Assembly (NCBI GenBank): GCA_964559845.1 | Contig: CAZLJF010000029.1 | Span: 1-25,303, forward strand | From: WSZY01 sp964559845 | GTDB lineage: Bacteria > Pseudomonadota > Zetaproteobacteria > Mariprofundales > Mariprofundaceae | Direction of reading: 5' to 3' | DNA: 25,303 bases | Shown: positions 8,029 to 15,538 of the stretch, piece by piece | How positions within the stretch are numbered: position 1 is the stretch's first letter | Layout of the letters: every line of letters begins with the position of its first letter | Notes under the pieces: model-generated | Database searches by the model: none | What the model was told of the DNA's origin: nothing | Seen by the model: the letters and a program-made list of their open reading frames with translations, nothing else | Program-made: the position numbers and the translations under genes

Positions 8029-8034
8029 TATAAT
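8029..8034 (+). promoter_or_regulatory. Consensus -10 box upstream of the CBS-domain gene
   Basis: A perfect TATAAT lies 37 bases before the CBS-protein ATG and just after the terminator. No convincing -35 hexamer sits 16-18 bases upstream, so it may need an activator. Expected initiation near 8041 leaves a leader of about 30 bases. Confidence 0.5.
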
Positions 8035-8071
8035 CCTGTTAGGTACTTCTATATACGTACAGGAGAGTAGC

Positions 8072-8521
8072 ATGATCGCCTCAAATGCCATGACAGCAAA
8101 CCCCCTCACTATTTCACAAAATGCCAAAGTGGAAGATGCGATTAAGCTCTTTCGTTCCAGCATATTCCATGATCTGCCTGTGATTGATGATGACGGAAAG
8201 CCGGCGGGCTGCATCAGCGCTCTTACCATTCTGCACGCAGCAGTTCCCGCCTACGCAAGCGAGAAGCTGCTTGCTGCCATGGAGGGTGGTCCGGACATTG
8301 TCTCCGTCTATCATAACCTCGAAAAAATCACCGGACAGCCCATTGCAGAGATTATGGATAAGAACATCCATCCGGTTCATGGCGACACGCCCACCAGTGC
8401 CGTGGCGGCGATGCTGACCAGTCTGCGCCACGATACATCCAGTATTCTTGTGGTGGACGATCAGGGCAGGCTGATCGGCACCATTTCAGCACGGGATATT
8501 GTCTGCCGGACACCATGCTGA
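8072..8521 (+). CDS. Stand-alone two-CBS-domain protein
   Basis: The 149-residue cytoplasmic protein consists of a CBS pair and nothing else. CBS1 spans about residues 6-60 (MTANPLTISQNAKVEDAIKLF through HDLPVIDDDGKPAGCIS, two separate segments) and CBS2 about 90-147 (IMDKNIHPVHGDTPTSAVAAM, then SSILVVDDQGRLIGTISARDIV). CBS pairs bind adenine nucleotides and gate partner proteins such as channels and transporters. ATG 8072 is chosen because AGGAG lies six bases upstream; longer in-frame extensions would run back through the small-RNA locus and have no homology. It lies 32 bases before a CPA2 antiporter gene, so it could be that transporter's energy- or ionic-strength-sensing subunit (inference). 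Confidence 0.9.
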   Translation: MIASNAMTANPLTISQNAKVEDAIKLFRSSIFHDLPVIDDDGKPAGCISALTILHAAVPAYASEKLLAAMEGGPDIVSVYHNLEKITGQPIAEIMDKNIHPVHGDTPTSAVAAMLTSLRHDTSSILVVDDQGRLIGTISARDIVCRTPC

Positions 8522-8553
8522 GGCGATATCTCCCCGGAAAAAAGCCGTAGAAC

Positions 8554-9768
8554 ATGGAAAACAACTCGTTTTTTCTGTCACTTGTATTGATTTTACTCTC
8601 TGCACGCCTGCTTGGAGAGGCGGCTGCATGGTTTAAAATACCGCCTGTAATGGGTGAAATGTTTGCCGGCATCCTGCTCGGCCCAAGCCTTCTGGGCTGG
8701 GTTCAGCCAACTGAAACCATCAAGCTGCTGGCCGAGTTCGGGCTCATTCTGCTTCTGTTTGAGGTTGGCCTTGATGCTGATGTCACCAAGCTTCTGAAAA
8801 ACGGGGCAAAATCTTCTGTCGTCGCCTTAGGCGGTTTCATTGCACCGTTCGTCTCCGGGTTCGTACTCGGCTATTATATCCTTGACCTCCCTCTGCTCGT
8901 CTCTCTCTTTATCGGTGGCACCCTGACCGCCACAAGCATCGGGGTAACGATCAGGGTGCTTCGCGATCTTCGTCGGCAGCACTCCAGAGAAGCACAGATT
9001 GTTCTCGGAGCTGCAGTTCTCGACGATATTCTCGGTGTTATTCTGCTGGCTGTTCTGTTTGAATTTTCACTCAGTGGCGAAGTAAACCTGATGAATGGCA
9101 GCAGGGTATTTATCTTTATCGTGATCTTTTTTGCACTGGCCCCGATTGTTGCCAAACTGATTGGTGGCATCGTCAACCATCTTCAGCAGTTCAGCCGTCT
9201 TGCAGGCCTGATTCCCACCATGATTGTCTCACTGGTACTGTTTTTTGCCTGGCTCTCCCATGCAGTCGGAGCACCCGAGCTATTGGGTGGATTTGCTGCC
9301 GGCCTGGCACTCTCAAGACGCTTCTTTCTTCCTTTCAGCACCACGTTTGCACATCCGGATGGAAGATTTGTTTTTCAGATAGAGAGAAAAATGAAACCGA
9401 TCATTCAGCTCTTTACCCCTATCTTCTTTGTCATGGTCGGCCTCTCGCTGAATCTTCCGGATATTGACTGGGGCTCATCCATGGTCTGGAAAATGACTCT
9501 CCTGTTCATCCTGATTGCCATCGGCAGCAAAATGGTCGGTGCCTATCTTCTGCGCGAATCGACCCACTCAAAATGGGCTATCGGCCTTGCCATGATTCCA
9601 AGGGCCGAAGTCGGGCTTGTATTTGCGGAGTTGGGCCGTTCTTCCGGTGTGTTCGATAACGAACTGTACGCTGTCATGATCCTTACCATCGTAGCCACAA
9701 CCATTCTCCCGCCCTTTATGATGAAATATTTCTACGAACGGTATGGGCATCACCTTCCCAACCAATAG
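8554..9768 (+). CDS. CPA2-family cation:proton antiporter (Kef/NapA-like membrane domain)
   Basis: This 404-residue integral membrane protein is nearly all hydrophobic, with about 12-13 helices. It shows CPA2 hallmarks: the GEMFAGILLGPSLLGW segment near residues 34-49, FEVGLDADV near 69-77, LTATSIGVTIRVL near 124-136, and the ion-binding Asp157-Asp158 in AAVLDDILGV. The Asp-Asp pair is typical of electrogenic exchangers. The C-terminus stops right after the membrane domain, so there is no RCK/TrkA-N nucleotide-binding domain as in KefB/KefC. K+ or Na+ exchange for H+ is likely but the ion cannot be read from sequence. ATG 8554 has only a weak ribosome-binding site. It is probably co-transcribed with the CBS-domain gene 32 bases upstream. 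Confidence 0.9.
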   Translation: MENNSFFLSLVLILLSARLLGEAAAWFKIPPVMGEMFAGILLGPSLLGWVQPTETIKLLAEFGLILLLFEVGLDADVTKLLKNGAKSSVVALGGFIAPFVSGFVLGYYILDLPLLVSLFIGGTLTATSIGVTIRVLRDLRRQHSREAQIVLGAAVLDDILGVILLAVLFEFSLSGEVNLMNGSRVFIFIVIFFALAPIVAKLIGGIVNHLQQFSRLAGLIPTMIVSLVLFFAWLSHAVGAPELLGGFAAGLALSRRFFLPFSTTFAHPDGRFVFQIERKMKPIIQLFTPIFFVMVGLSLNLPDIDWGSSMVWKMTLLFILIAIGSKMVGAYLLRESTHSKWAIGLAMIPRAEVGLVFAELGRSSGVFDNELYAVMILTIVATTILPPFMMKYFYERYGHHLPNQ

Positions 9769-9811
9769 GGAGCGGCCTAACTGTTAACATAAACAATAGT
9801 AACACGCATGA

Positions 9812-9848
9812 CTTTTTGTCTCTGTTCCAATCACGGAGAGATAAAAAG
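9812..9848. repeat. Inverted repeat in convergent intergenic gap
   Basis: Twelve-base arms (CTTTTTGTCTCT and AGAGATAAAAAG, one G-T pair) flank a 13-base loop in the 89-base gap between two converging antiporter genes. The position suits a bidirectional transcription stop, but the T and A runs are inside the stem and no T tract follows it on either strand, so it is not a classical terminator. Confidence 0.4.
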
Positions 9849-9857
9849 CCATACACG

Positions 9858-11246
9858 TCAGTGGTGAACACCCTCTTCTTCCATATCCTTGATAAAGGCT
9901 TCCCTGTCCTTGGCAATCAGTGCGATGAGAATAAATGAATAGATAAAGGTCGACAGCATGATGACACCCACCACTATCGCCTTGAACATCTCCAGGTGCT
10001 CGAAGGTGGAGGGGATCATCATCAGCATAACAACTGAGAGACCACCCTTGATACCGGCAAAGGTCAGCACACCCCACCAACGGAAATTCACATTGGTCAT
10101 CTTCTCAGTCTTGTTGGTAATGATGGCAAACTTGCCCATCATCAAAGCACGGATGACCGTTGTCGCCAGGAACATGACAAGGATTTCGGTTTTGTATTTC
10201 AGCAACAGTTCCAGATTGACAATCTCAGCCATGGCAACAAACAGGATGGTATTGGCAACTATCGCCAATAGCTGAATATCCTCTTTACTGCGCATATGAC
10301 GATCACGCTCTTCCACCGTGGCCTTGATCATCTTCACGGCAGAGTCAATCAGCCTGCCGGAACTCCTCTCTGCCATTGATTCGCGTTTCAGGTCCTCCTC
10401 TTCCTTTTCCAGACGCATATCGTCATAGGCGATAGCCTTGGAGAGAAAGTGATGCACCATCACGGTCGAAAAAATGCAGGCAAGAATGCCGGAAAGGTGC
10501 ATATGGGAGTGGCCGCCAAACAGGTTAAGCAGGGCATAGAAGTGTTCAGCCAGTTCAAATGCGCCATAACCGACCAGAATCAGTATCAGTAGTTCGGCAA
10601 TGCGGTTCTCGGTGGTCTTCATGGCCAGCAGCCCAAGATAGCCGACAGCGATACCGAGCAATGCCGAGCCAAACACCACGATCAGGCTGGTCTCGGCCAC
10701 ATAGGTGAATGTGATCTCACCACCATCGAGCGCATAGAGACCGATAAATACAAACACAATCAATGCCGTCGCATCGTTAAACAGGCTCTCGCCCTCACAG
10801 AGAATCTTCAGGCGATGCGGCAGCTGGAAGTTGGAGAAGATACTGACCACCGACACCGGATCGGTTGCCAATACCATGGCAAAAAGAAGAATAATGGCGG
10901 CAATCGAGAGATCATACTGACCAAACAGTGCGTCGCCAATCAATAGCGCTGTAACAACAGAGAGGGCCACGGCAACCACAGCCAGATAGAAGAGACTTAA
11001 GCCATGCTCTTTCAGATCTTCAACACTTAATTCAAGGGAATCAGCAATCAGCAGAACCGGCAGCAGAAGAATGACAAGTGCTGCAAAATGCGCGGCATCG
11101 CCGGTTAACATGAATGGATCGTGGAATACCAGATGGAAAATAAAGGAGAGGGTAATCAGCCCTATCGGCGATGGTATCTTGAACTTATCTTCCAGTTGAA
11201 GTGTCAGGTACAGAATGGCCGCAATGGATAAAACTGTAATAATCAT
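9858..11246 (-). CDS. CPA1-family (NhaP-type) Na+(K+)/H+ antiporter
   Basis: The 462-residue membrane protein exchanges monovalent cations for protons. The CPA1 signatures are clear: ATDPVSVVSIF around residues 127-137, and EGESLFNDATALIVF around 151-165 with the Asn157-Asp158 pair typical of electroneutral NhaP/NHE exchangers. A hydrophilic, charge-rich segment at about residues 280-325 (EKEEEDLKRESMAERSSG and neighbours) interrupts the membrane domain and is longer than in simple NhaP proteins; it could be a cytoplasmic regulatory loop. A WWGVLTFAGIKGGLSVVMLM helix follows, a family hallmark. The start is ATG at 11246 with GGGAG seven bases upstream. It lies 118 bases downstream of the Ca2+/cation antiporter gene on the same strand; the gap holds a T-rich stretch but no hairpin terminator that I can see. 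Confidence 0.93.
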   Translation of the reverse strand: MIITVLSIAAILYLTLQLEDKFKIPSPIGLITLSFIFHLVFHDPFMLTGDAAHFAALVILLLPVLLIADSLELSVEDLKEHGLSLFYLAVVAVALSVVTALLIGDALFGQYDLSIAAIILLFAMVLATDPVSVVSIFSNFQLPHRLKILCEGESLFNDATALIVFVFIGLYALDGGEITFTYVAETSLIVVFGSALLGIAVGYLGLLAMKTTENRIAELLILILVGYGAFELAEHFYALLNLFGGHSHMHLSGILACIFSTVMVHHFLSKAIAYDDMRLEKEEEDLKRESMAERSSGRLIDSAVKMIKATVEERDRHMRSKEDIQLLAIVANTILFVAMAEIVNLELLLKYKTEILVMFLATTVIRALMMGKFAIITNKTEKMTNVNFRWWGVLTFAGIKGGLSVVMLMMIPSTFEHLEMFKAIVVGVIMLSTFIYSFILIALIAKDREAFIKDMEEEGVHH

Positions 11247-11364
11247 GCAATAGCTCCCTCTTTCACCCTTTCTAAAATTCCTTTCAATGTTCGTTTTAAT
11301 AGCAAAAAAGCAAAAAAGAGGCCACTTTCAAGTAATTGCCCGCCTGTTTTGTTCTCACACTGCT

Positions 11365-12372
11365 TCAGCCAGCCACGACATAGAGAATAAAGGCGGCATA
11401 CAGCAACATGGACATGGACAAAAAGCGGCCCGTCAGGCGGCCCGACATGCTCAGATACCAGAGCCAGCCATTTCCAAGCAGCGCCAGCAGGATGGCTGCA
11501 ACCGCAGGCCCCGCCTGAAGACTCCAGGGCATCAGCATCATGGCAGCAGCAGGAATAACCGTTCCCTGAAATACCATCGCTCCGGTAATATTTCCGAGTG
11601 CCAGCGTATCCTTTCCCTTCCTTACCCACAAAATCGAATTGACCTTTTCGGGCAACTCGGTTGCAACCGGAACAATCAGCAGCGACACCACCAGCGCCGA
11701 GACGCCGAGGGCAGCGCTGGCAAGCTCAACACCATGCACAAACATCTTGGCACCCACCACCAGCAGCACCAGCCCGGCAACAAGCTGCATCACCGCAGCC
11801 GACATTGAATCCCCGAACAGGTGCGCAATGTGGAGACCATTATCCGCCTCTGTTCCATGCCCCTCATCGACCAGTTGGCGGCTGGCCCTGATGGTGGCCA
11901 GCAGATAAAGAAAGTAGATGAGAAACAGCGACAGCGCAAAACCAATCTTTGCCTGTTCCCAGTCCTCAGGCAGAAGCGCGGCGATAATCACCAGCAGATA
12001 ACCGACAAGGAAAACAGACAAGTCCCTCTTCATCCCTGTAGCTTCGGGCGTCAGCGGTGTATTCCAGCCACGTTTTCTGCCGGCAAACCAGCCCATCAAT
12101 CCGACACTTAACGTCGCCAGCATGAATGGTGCCCCCAGAATGGCGCCCAGCCCTACCTCATGGTTGATTGCCTCCGAGGCCCCACCGGCAATGATCGCCA
12201 CAATCGGGATGATCGTCTCCGGCATGGCCGTTCCAACAGCAGCAAAAATAGAGCCTGTCACACCTTCAGAAACGCCGAGGCGTTCGCCCAGATGTTCCAG
12301 CGCATTGGTAAACACCTCGGCAGCAAGGAACACAACAATCAGGGCCACACCCAGACTTACGACACTTTCCAT
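11365..12372 (-). CDS. Ca2+/cation (Na+/Ca2+ exchanger family) antiporter
   Basis: This 335-residue membrane protein has two homologous halves of about five helices each. The alpha-1 repeat reads GSIFAAVGTAMPETIIPIVA (residues 40-59), with Glu52 in the ion-binding position. The alpha-2 repeat reads LLIVPVATELPEKVNSIL (231-248), with Glu239 and Glu242. These are the diagnostic motifs of the CaCA superfamily. A cytoplasmic loop of about 25 residues (RQLVDEGHGTEADN region) separates the halves. Calcium or another cation is exchanged for Na+ or H+; the ion pair cannot be assigned. ATG 12372 is chosen because GGGGAG lies six bases upstream; an in-frame extension to 12447 would run into the divergent waaA gene and has no homology. 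Confidence 0.92.
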   Translation of the reverse strand: MESVVSLGVALIVVFLAAEVFTNALEHLGERLGVSEGVTGSIFAAVGTAMPETIIPIVAIIAGGASEAINHEVGLGAILGAPFMLATLSVGLMGWFAGRKRGWNTPLTPEATGMKRDLSVFLVGYLLVIIAALLPEDWEQAKIGFALSLFLIYFLYLLATIRASRQLVDEGHGTEADNGLHIAHLFGDSMSAAVMQLVAGLVLLVVGAKMFVHGVELASAALGVSALVVSLLIVPVATELPEKVNSILWVRKGKDTLALGNITGAMVFQGTVIPAAAMMLMPWSLQAGPAVAAILLALLGNGWLWYLSMSGRLTGRFLSMSMLLYAAFILYVVAG

Positions 12373-12396
12373 CAGCAACTCCCCGGCTTGATCAGA

Positions 12397-13689
12397 ATGC
12401 CCCTCCAAAATGCAGACACTACATTTATTCTGGAAGCCGGTGAACAATCCTGTTGCAATACGCGTGTGGAAAAACCTGATTCAACCAGTAGAGATCAACC
12501 GGTCAAGTGGAAGCAGCATCTGGCGCTGACGCTGCCACAAGCCTACACGCAGGGCTGTATCTGGCTGCATGCATGCTCTGTTGGCGAAGTTAACTCAATC
12601 GTGCCGCTGATTCGCTGGCTGCTGAACCGGAATCAGCAGCTTCACCTGACTGTTGTTACACAAACCGGCATGCAGCATGCCCGGCGCCTGTTCGGTGATA
12701 GCATCCATATCTCCTACCTGCCATGGGATCTGCCAGGCCGTATGGCAGCGCTGATTGATCATATCCGGCCCCGCCTGCTGCTGCTGACCGAAACAGAATT
12801 CTGGCCGGGTATGCTGCGTGCGTGCAAGCATCGGGAGATTCCTGTCATCGGCATCAACACACGTATTTCAGACCGCTCATTCCCCCGCTACAAAGCAACT
12901 GCCGGGCTCTGGAGACGCTGGCTCAAACCTGTTCGTCTCTTTCTTGCACAGAGCAGGATCGATGCAGAGCGGCTGCAGGCGCTCGGCATTGAAAAGGAGC
13001 GCATCCGGCCTGTCGGCAATCTGAAATATGCCATCACGCCACCCCGGGTAGATGCCGATCGGCTTCGTACCAAAGTTGATCCGTCAAAACAGAAGCCGAT
13101 CATGCTTATTGCCAGCACCCATCACAATGAGGAGCAACAGATTCTGAAGATGTGGCCGCTATGGAAACAGGCCAGGCCGGATCTTGTGCTGCTGATCGTG
13201 CCACGGCATCCGCAACGTTTTGATGAAGTGGCCAGTGACATTGCAACTGGCGGCAGACCCTACAGTCGCTGGTCTGATCTCTCCCTGACACATGAAAACG
13301 GCACTCCTGAAGAGATCATTCTGGTTGATACGATGGGGCTGCTGCAACAGCTCTACAGCATTGCCGATGTGGCTGTAATTGGCGGTACACTTGTGCCGGT
13401 TGGCGGTCACAATCCGCTTGAGGCGGCCATCTGCGGACGTGGTGTCGTCACCGGCCCGTATACGGAGAATTTCCGTGAAATTATGGATGATATGCAGCAG
13501 GAAAATGCCGCCATCGTTGCCGACAGTGCGGCTGATATGGAGCAGGCCGTGCTTCGCCTGCTTAAACACCCGGAAGAGCTCCGCGAACTGCACGCCCATG
13601 CCGCCCGTTTCATCAGCAAAAGAAACGATGTACTTGAGCAGCTCTGTGATGCCATCAAACCCTGGCTTCCCGAAGCAGGTACCTCCTGA
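12397..13689 (+). CDS. waaA: 3-deoxy-D-manno-octulosonic acid (Kdo) transferase
   Basis: WaaA (KdtA) transfers Kdo from CMP-Kdo to lipid IVA. The 430-residue length is normal. The acceptor-side motif IWLHACSVGEV carries the catalytic-base Glu64 (Glu60 in E. coli). Further family segments are YLPWDLPG, TETEFWPGMLRAC, INTRISDRS, VGNLKYAI, STHHNEEQ, VPRHPQRF and the donor-site GGTLVPVGGHNPLEAA. The first 45 residues are unusual: the family's N-terminal membrane-anchor helix and its RWGER-like segment are replaced by a polar sequence with no hydrophobic run. ATG 12397 has no good ribosome-binding site and lies only 24 bases from the divergent exchanger start, so the true start and N-terminus are uncertain. 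Its stop overlaps the lpxK start by one base. Confidence 0.93.
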   Translation: MPLQNADTTFILEAGEQSCCNTRVEKPDSTSRDQPVKWKQHLALTLPQAYTQGCIWLHACSVGEVNSIVPLIRWLLNRNQQLHLTVVTQTGMQHARRLFGDSIHISYLPWDLPGRMAALIDHIRPRLLLLTETEFWPGMLRACKHREIPVIGINTRISDRSFPRYKATAGLWRRWLKPVRLFLAQSRIDAERLQALGIEKERIRPVGNLKYAITPPRVDADRLRTKVDPSKQKPIMLIASTHHNEEQQILKMWPLWKQARPDLVLLIVPRHPQRFDEVASDIATGGRPYSRWSDLSLTHENGTPEEIILVDTMGLLQQLYSIADVAVIGGTLVPVGGHNPLEAAICGRGVVTGPYTENFREIMDDMQQENAAIVADSAADMEQAVLRLLKHPEELRELHAHAARFISKRNDVLEQLCDAIKPWLPEAGTS

Positions 13690-14708
13690 TGTCACGCATC
13701 CATCTCAAGGTTGAACAGATGTGGTGGACTGATAAAAAACCGCCGGCCCTGCTCAGGGCGGCAAGCCGCCTCTATAGTCTGATCAACCGCCACAACCTGG
13801 AGGGGCGGAAAAGAAGAGCTGTTTCACCGCCTCTTCCCATCATCTCTGTCGGTAACCTGACCGCCGGAGGCAGCGGCAAGACCCCGTTTGTCATCTGGCT
13901 CGCAGCCCTGCTTGAAAAAAAAGGATTTAAACCTGTCGTCATCTGCCGTGGTGATGGCGGAAAAAAGGGGGCTCCGCAGCTGCTTAACCATGAAAGCGAC
14001 CCTTTCACCGTCGGCGACGAGGCCGTACTCCTCCACCGAAAGTGCCGCTGTCCGGTTATTGCCGGCCGTGATCGCATCCGCGCCAGCCGCATGGCGGCGG
14101 AGTATGGCGACATCATTATTCTCGATGACGGCTTTCAATACCGGCAACTGGAACGTGCATGTGACATTGTGCTGATCCCTGCAGAGGGTGTGGGAAACGG
14201 CCATCTCATTCCGGCAGGCCCCTTAAGAGAATCCATCGAAGCACTTGGACGTGCCGACCTGATTGTGCGAACCGGTCAGAATGATGGAAAAATCAGGCCG
14301 CTGACCTCCGCCAGGGAGTGGCGCTGGTGGATTTGTGGAGGCCGGTTGAATCAACTGGCAGGGAAAGAGGCCGAAGCTCCCAGGCGGGCTGTTGCCCTCA
14401 CCGCCATCGCGCGTCCCGAGCGTTTTATTCGGAGTCTCAGGCAGCTTGATATTGAGGTTGAAGAGGCTCACATGTTCCCGGATCACCATCCGTTTTCTCA
14501 GACCGATATTGCACTTGTTGCAGAGCAACATCTTCCGGTGGTTGTCACCGCCAAGGATGCGGTGAAACTTGAGCCGATCTGGCCGGCCGATCAACAACTC
14601 TGGGTGCTGGAACAGAGCGCAGCGGCAGAACCCGGTCTTTTCAATGCTATTTTGGAGCAGGATGGTCTGTCGAATTCCCGAAGAGAGGTATATGATGGAT
14701 ATTCGTGA
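13689..14708 (+). CDS. lpxK: Tetraacyldisaccharide 4'-kinase
   Basis: LpxK phosphorylates the 4'-position of the tetraacyl disaccharide to make lipid IVA, at the cytoplasmic face of the inner membrane. The 339-residue protein has the expected amphipathic N-terminus (WWTDKKPPALLRAASRLYSL). The Walker A motif is GNLTAGGSGKTP (residues 55-66, with Lys64), followed by VVICRGDGGKK, then DEAVLL, AGRDR and the Walker B-like LDDGFQ motif (Asp146-Asp147). The C-terminal part shows HHPFS and VVTAKDAVKL, also typical. ATG 13689 overlaps the waaA TGA by one base. The gene overlaps the following aldolase gene by 14-17 bases, so waaA-lpxK-aldolase forms a translationally coupled unit. Confidence 0.97.
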   Translation: MSRIHLKVEQMWWTDKKPPALLRAASRLYSLINRHNLEGRKRRAVSPPLPIISVGNLTAGGSGKTPFVIWLAALLEKKGFKPVVICRGDGGKKGAPQLLNHESDPFTVGDEAVLLHRKCRCPVIAGRDRIRASRMAAEYGDIIILDDGFQYRQLERACDIVLIPAEGVGNGHLIPAGPLRESIEALGRADLIVRTGQNDGKIRPLTSAREWRWWICGGRLNQLAGKEAEAPRRAVALTAIARPERFIRSLRQLDIEVEEAHMFPDHHPFSQTDIALVAEQHLPVVVTAKDAVKLEPIWPADQQLWVLEQSAAAEPGLFNAILEQDGLSNSRREVYDGYS

Positions 14709-15252
14709 CGAACTGACCACCTATTACCAGTGGCTGCGGCAATACGGCTACAACGATTCTCACTCCGGCAACATCTCGGCGCGCAGTAATGATCGCTTCT
14801 GGGTAACACCGACCGGTGCCTGTGCCGATACTCTCAAAGCAGACGATTTTATCGCTGTTCCTGTTCACGGCGACATTCCCGCCGAAGCTTCCGGCGATGC
14901 CAACTTGCACCAGCAGGTTTACCGGCAAATCCCGGCAACAGGAGCGGTCATCCATAGTCACTGCCCATATGCCACAGCTCTGACGATGGATGGCGAGGAG
15001 TTCATACCGCCTGATTTCGAAGGGCAACTCTATTTTCCAGTCGTGCCGGTGATTACTGTGCCTTATATCTCATACTTTGAAGAGGCGGCGCCGCGTGTGG
15101 CCGAGGCGCTGGCCGGGCATCCTGTCTGCATCGTACGAGGCCATGGCGTATACGCCCGTGGCGAGACACTGAATCAGGCCTATAAATGGAGTTGTTCACT
15201 GGAATTATCAGCAAAAACCGCCTTTATCGCCCGCCAGGCCAGCAGCATATAA
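14695..15252 (+). CDS. Class II aldolase/adducin-family protein
   Basis: The 185-residue protein belongs to the zinc-dependent family that includes L-fuculose-1-phosphate aldolase, ribulose-5-phosphate 4-epimerase and the methionine-salvage dehydratase MtnB. Visible motifs are SGNISAR (phosphate-binding loop), VTPTG, the HSH zinc ligands (His87, His89) and RGHGVYARG with the third zinc ligand His150. At the position of the catalytic Glu73 of fuculose aldolase (SSE motif) this protein has Asp68 (ASGDANLH). The exact reaction is unknown. ATG 14695 is favoured over ATG 14692 because GAGG is six bases upstream of the former. It starts inside the end of lpxK. No salvage or sugar-degradation gene is nearby, so its role in this lipopolysaccharide operon is unclear. 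Confidence 0.88.
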   Translation: MDIRDELTTYYQWLRQYGYNDSHSGNISARSNDRFWVTPTGACADTLKADDFIAVPVHGDIPAEASGDANLHQQVYRQIPATGAVIHSHCPYATALTMDGEEFIPPDFEGQLYFPVVPVITVPYISYFEEAAPRVAEALAGHPVCIVRGHGVYARGETLNQAYKWSCSLELSAKTAFIARQASSI

Positions 15253-15334
15253 GCAGTTGCAATGCCGATTGGTGGTGGTCATGAACATATGACTTGAGCT
15301 AGACTTGGCGAAGTTTTTCCAAACGAGGTTCATC

Positions 15335-15505
15335 ATGATTGACAAGGCGCTCATGGAAATCCTTGCATGCCCGAAATGCAAGGGCGACATTCATTACAAT
15401 GACTCCAAAAATGGTCTGGTTTGTGATATCTGCCAGCTTGAGTACCCGATCCGTGATGATATTCCAGTCATGCTGATTGACGAGGCAAAGTCACTGGCTG
15501 GCTGA
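15335..15505 (+). CDS. Trm112-family zinc-ribbon protein
   Basis: This is a 56-residue protein with the classic Trm112/YcaR layout: IDKALMEILACPKCKG, then LVCDICQLEYPIRDDIPVML. The four zinc cysteines are Cys12, Cys15, Cys30 and Cys33. Eukaryotic and archaeal Trm112 activates methyltransferases; the bacterial YcaR-type proteins are typically encoded between lpxK and kdsB, and their role is not settled. Here it follows lpxK and the aldolase and precedes an acyltransferase and a methyltransferase gene, which fits the usual lipid A context. ATG 15335 has GAGG six bases upstream. It is separated from the aldolase gene by 82 bases, which contain no hairpin terminator that I can see. Confidence 0.9.
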   Translation: MIDKALMEILACPKCKGDIHYNDSKNGLVCDICQLEYPIRDDIPVMLIDEAKSLAG

Positions 15506-15538
15506 TACATCTCATTTAAACGTTCCATATTCACATAC

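Noticed and set aside
7913..8071. N-terminal extension of the CBS-domain protein
   Set aside because: The frame is open, but it runs through the hairpin and terminator, has no family homology, and the ATG at 8072 has an excellent ribosome-binding site.
11287..11808. Long plus-strand open frame opposite the Ca2+/cation antiporter gene (also similar ones opposite efp and the RND gene)
   Set aside because: Low-complexity, His/Arg/Gln-rich translation, no ribosome-binding site and complete overlap with a gene of clear family membership; it is a codon-bias shadow.
12160..12396. N-terminal extension of WaaA that might supply the missing anchor
   Set aside because: This stretch is antisense to the exchanger gene and translates to polar, histidine- and arginine-rich sequence with no membrane helix.
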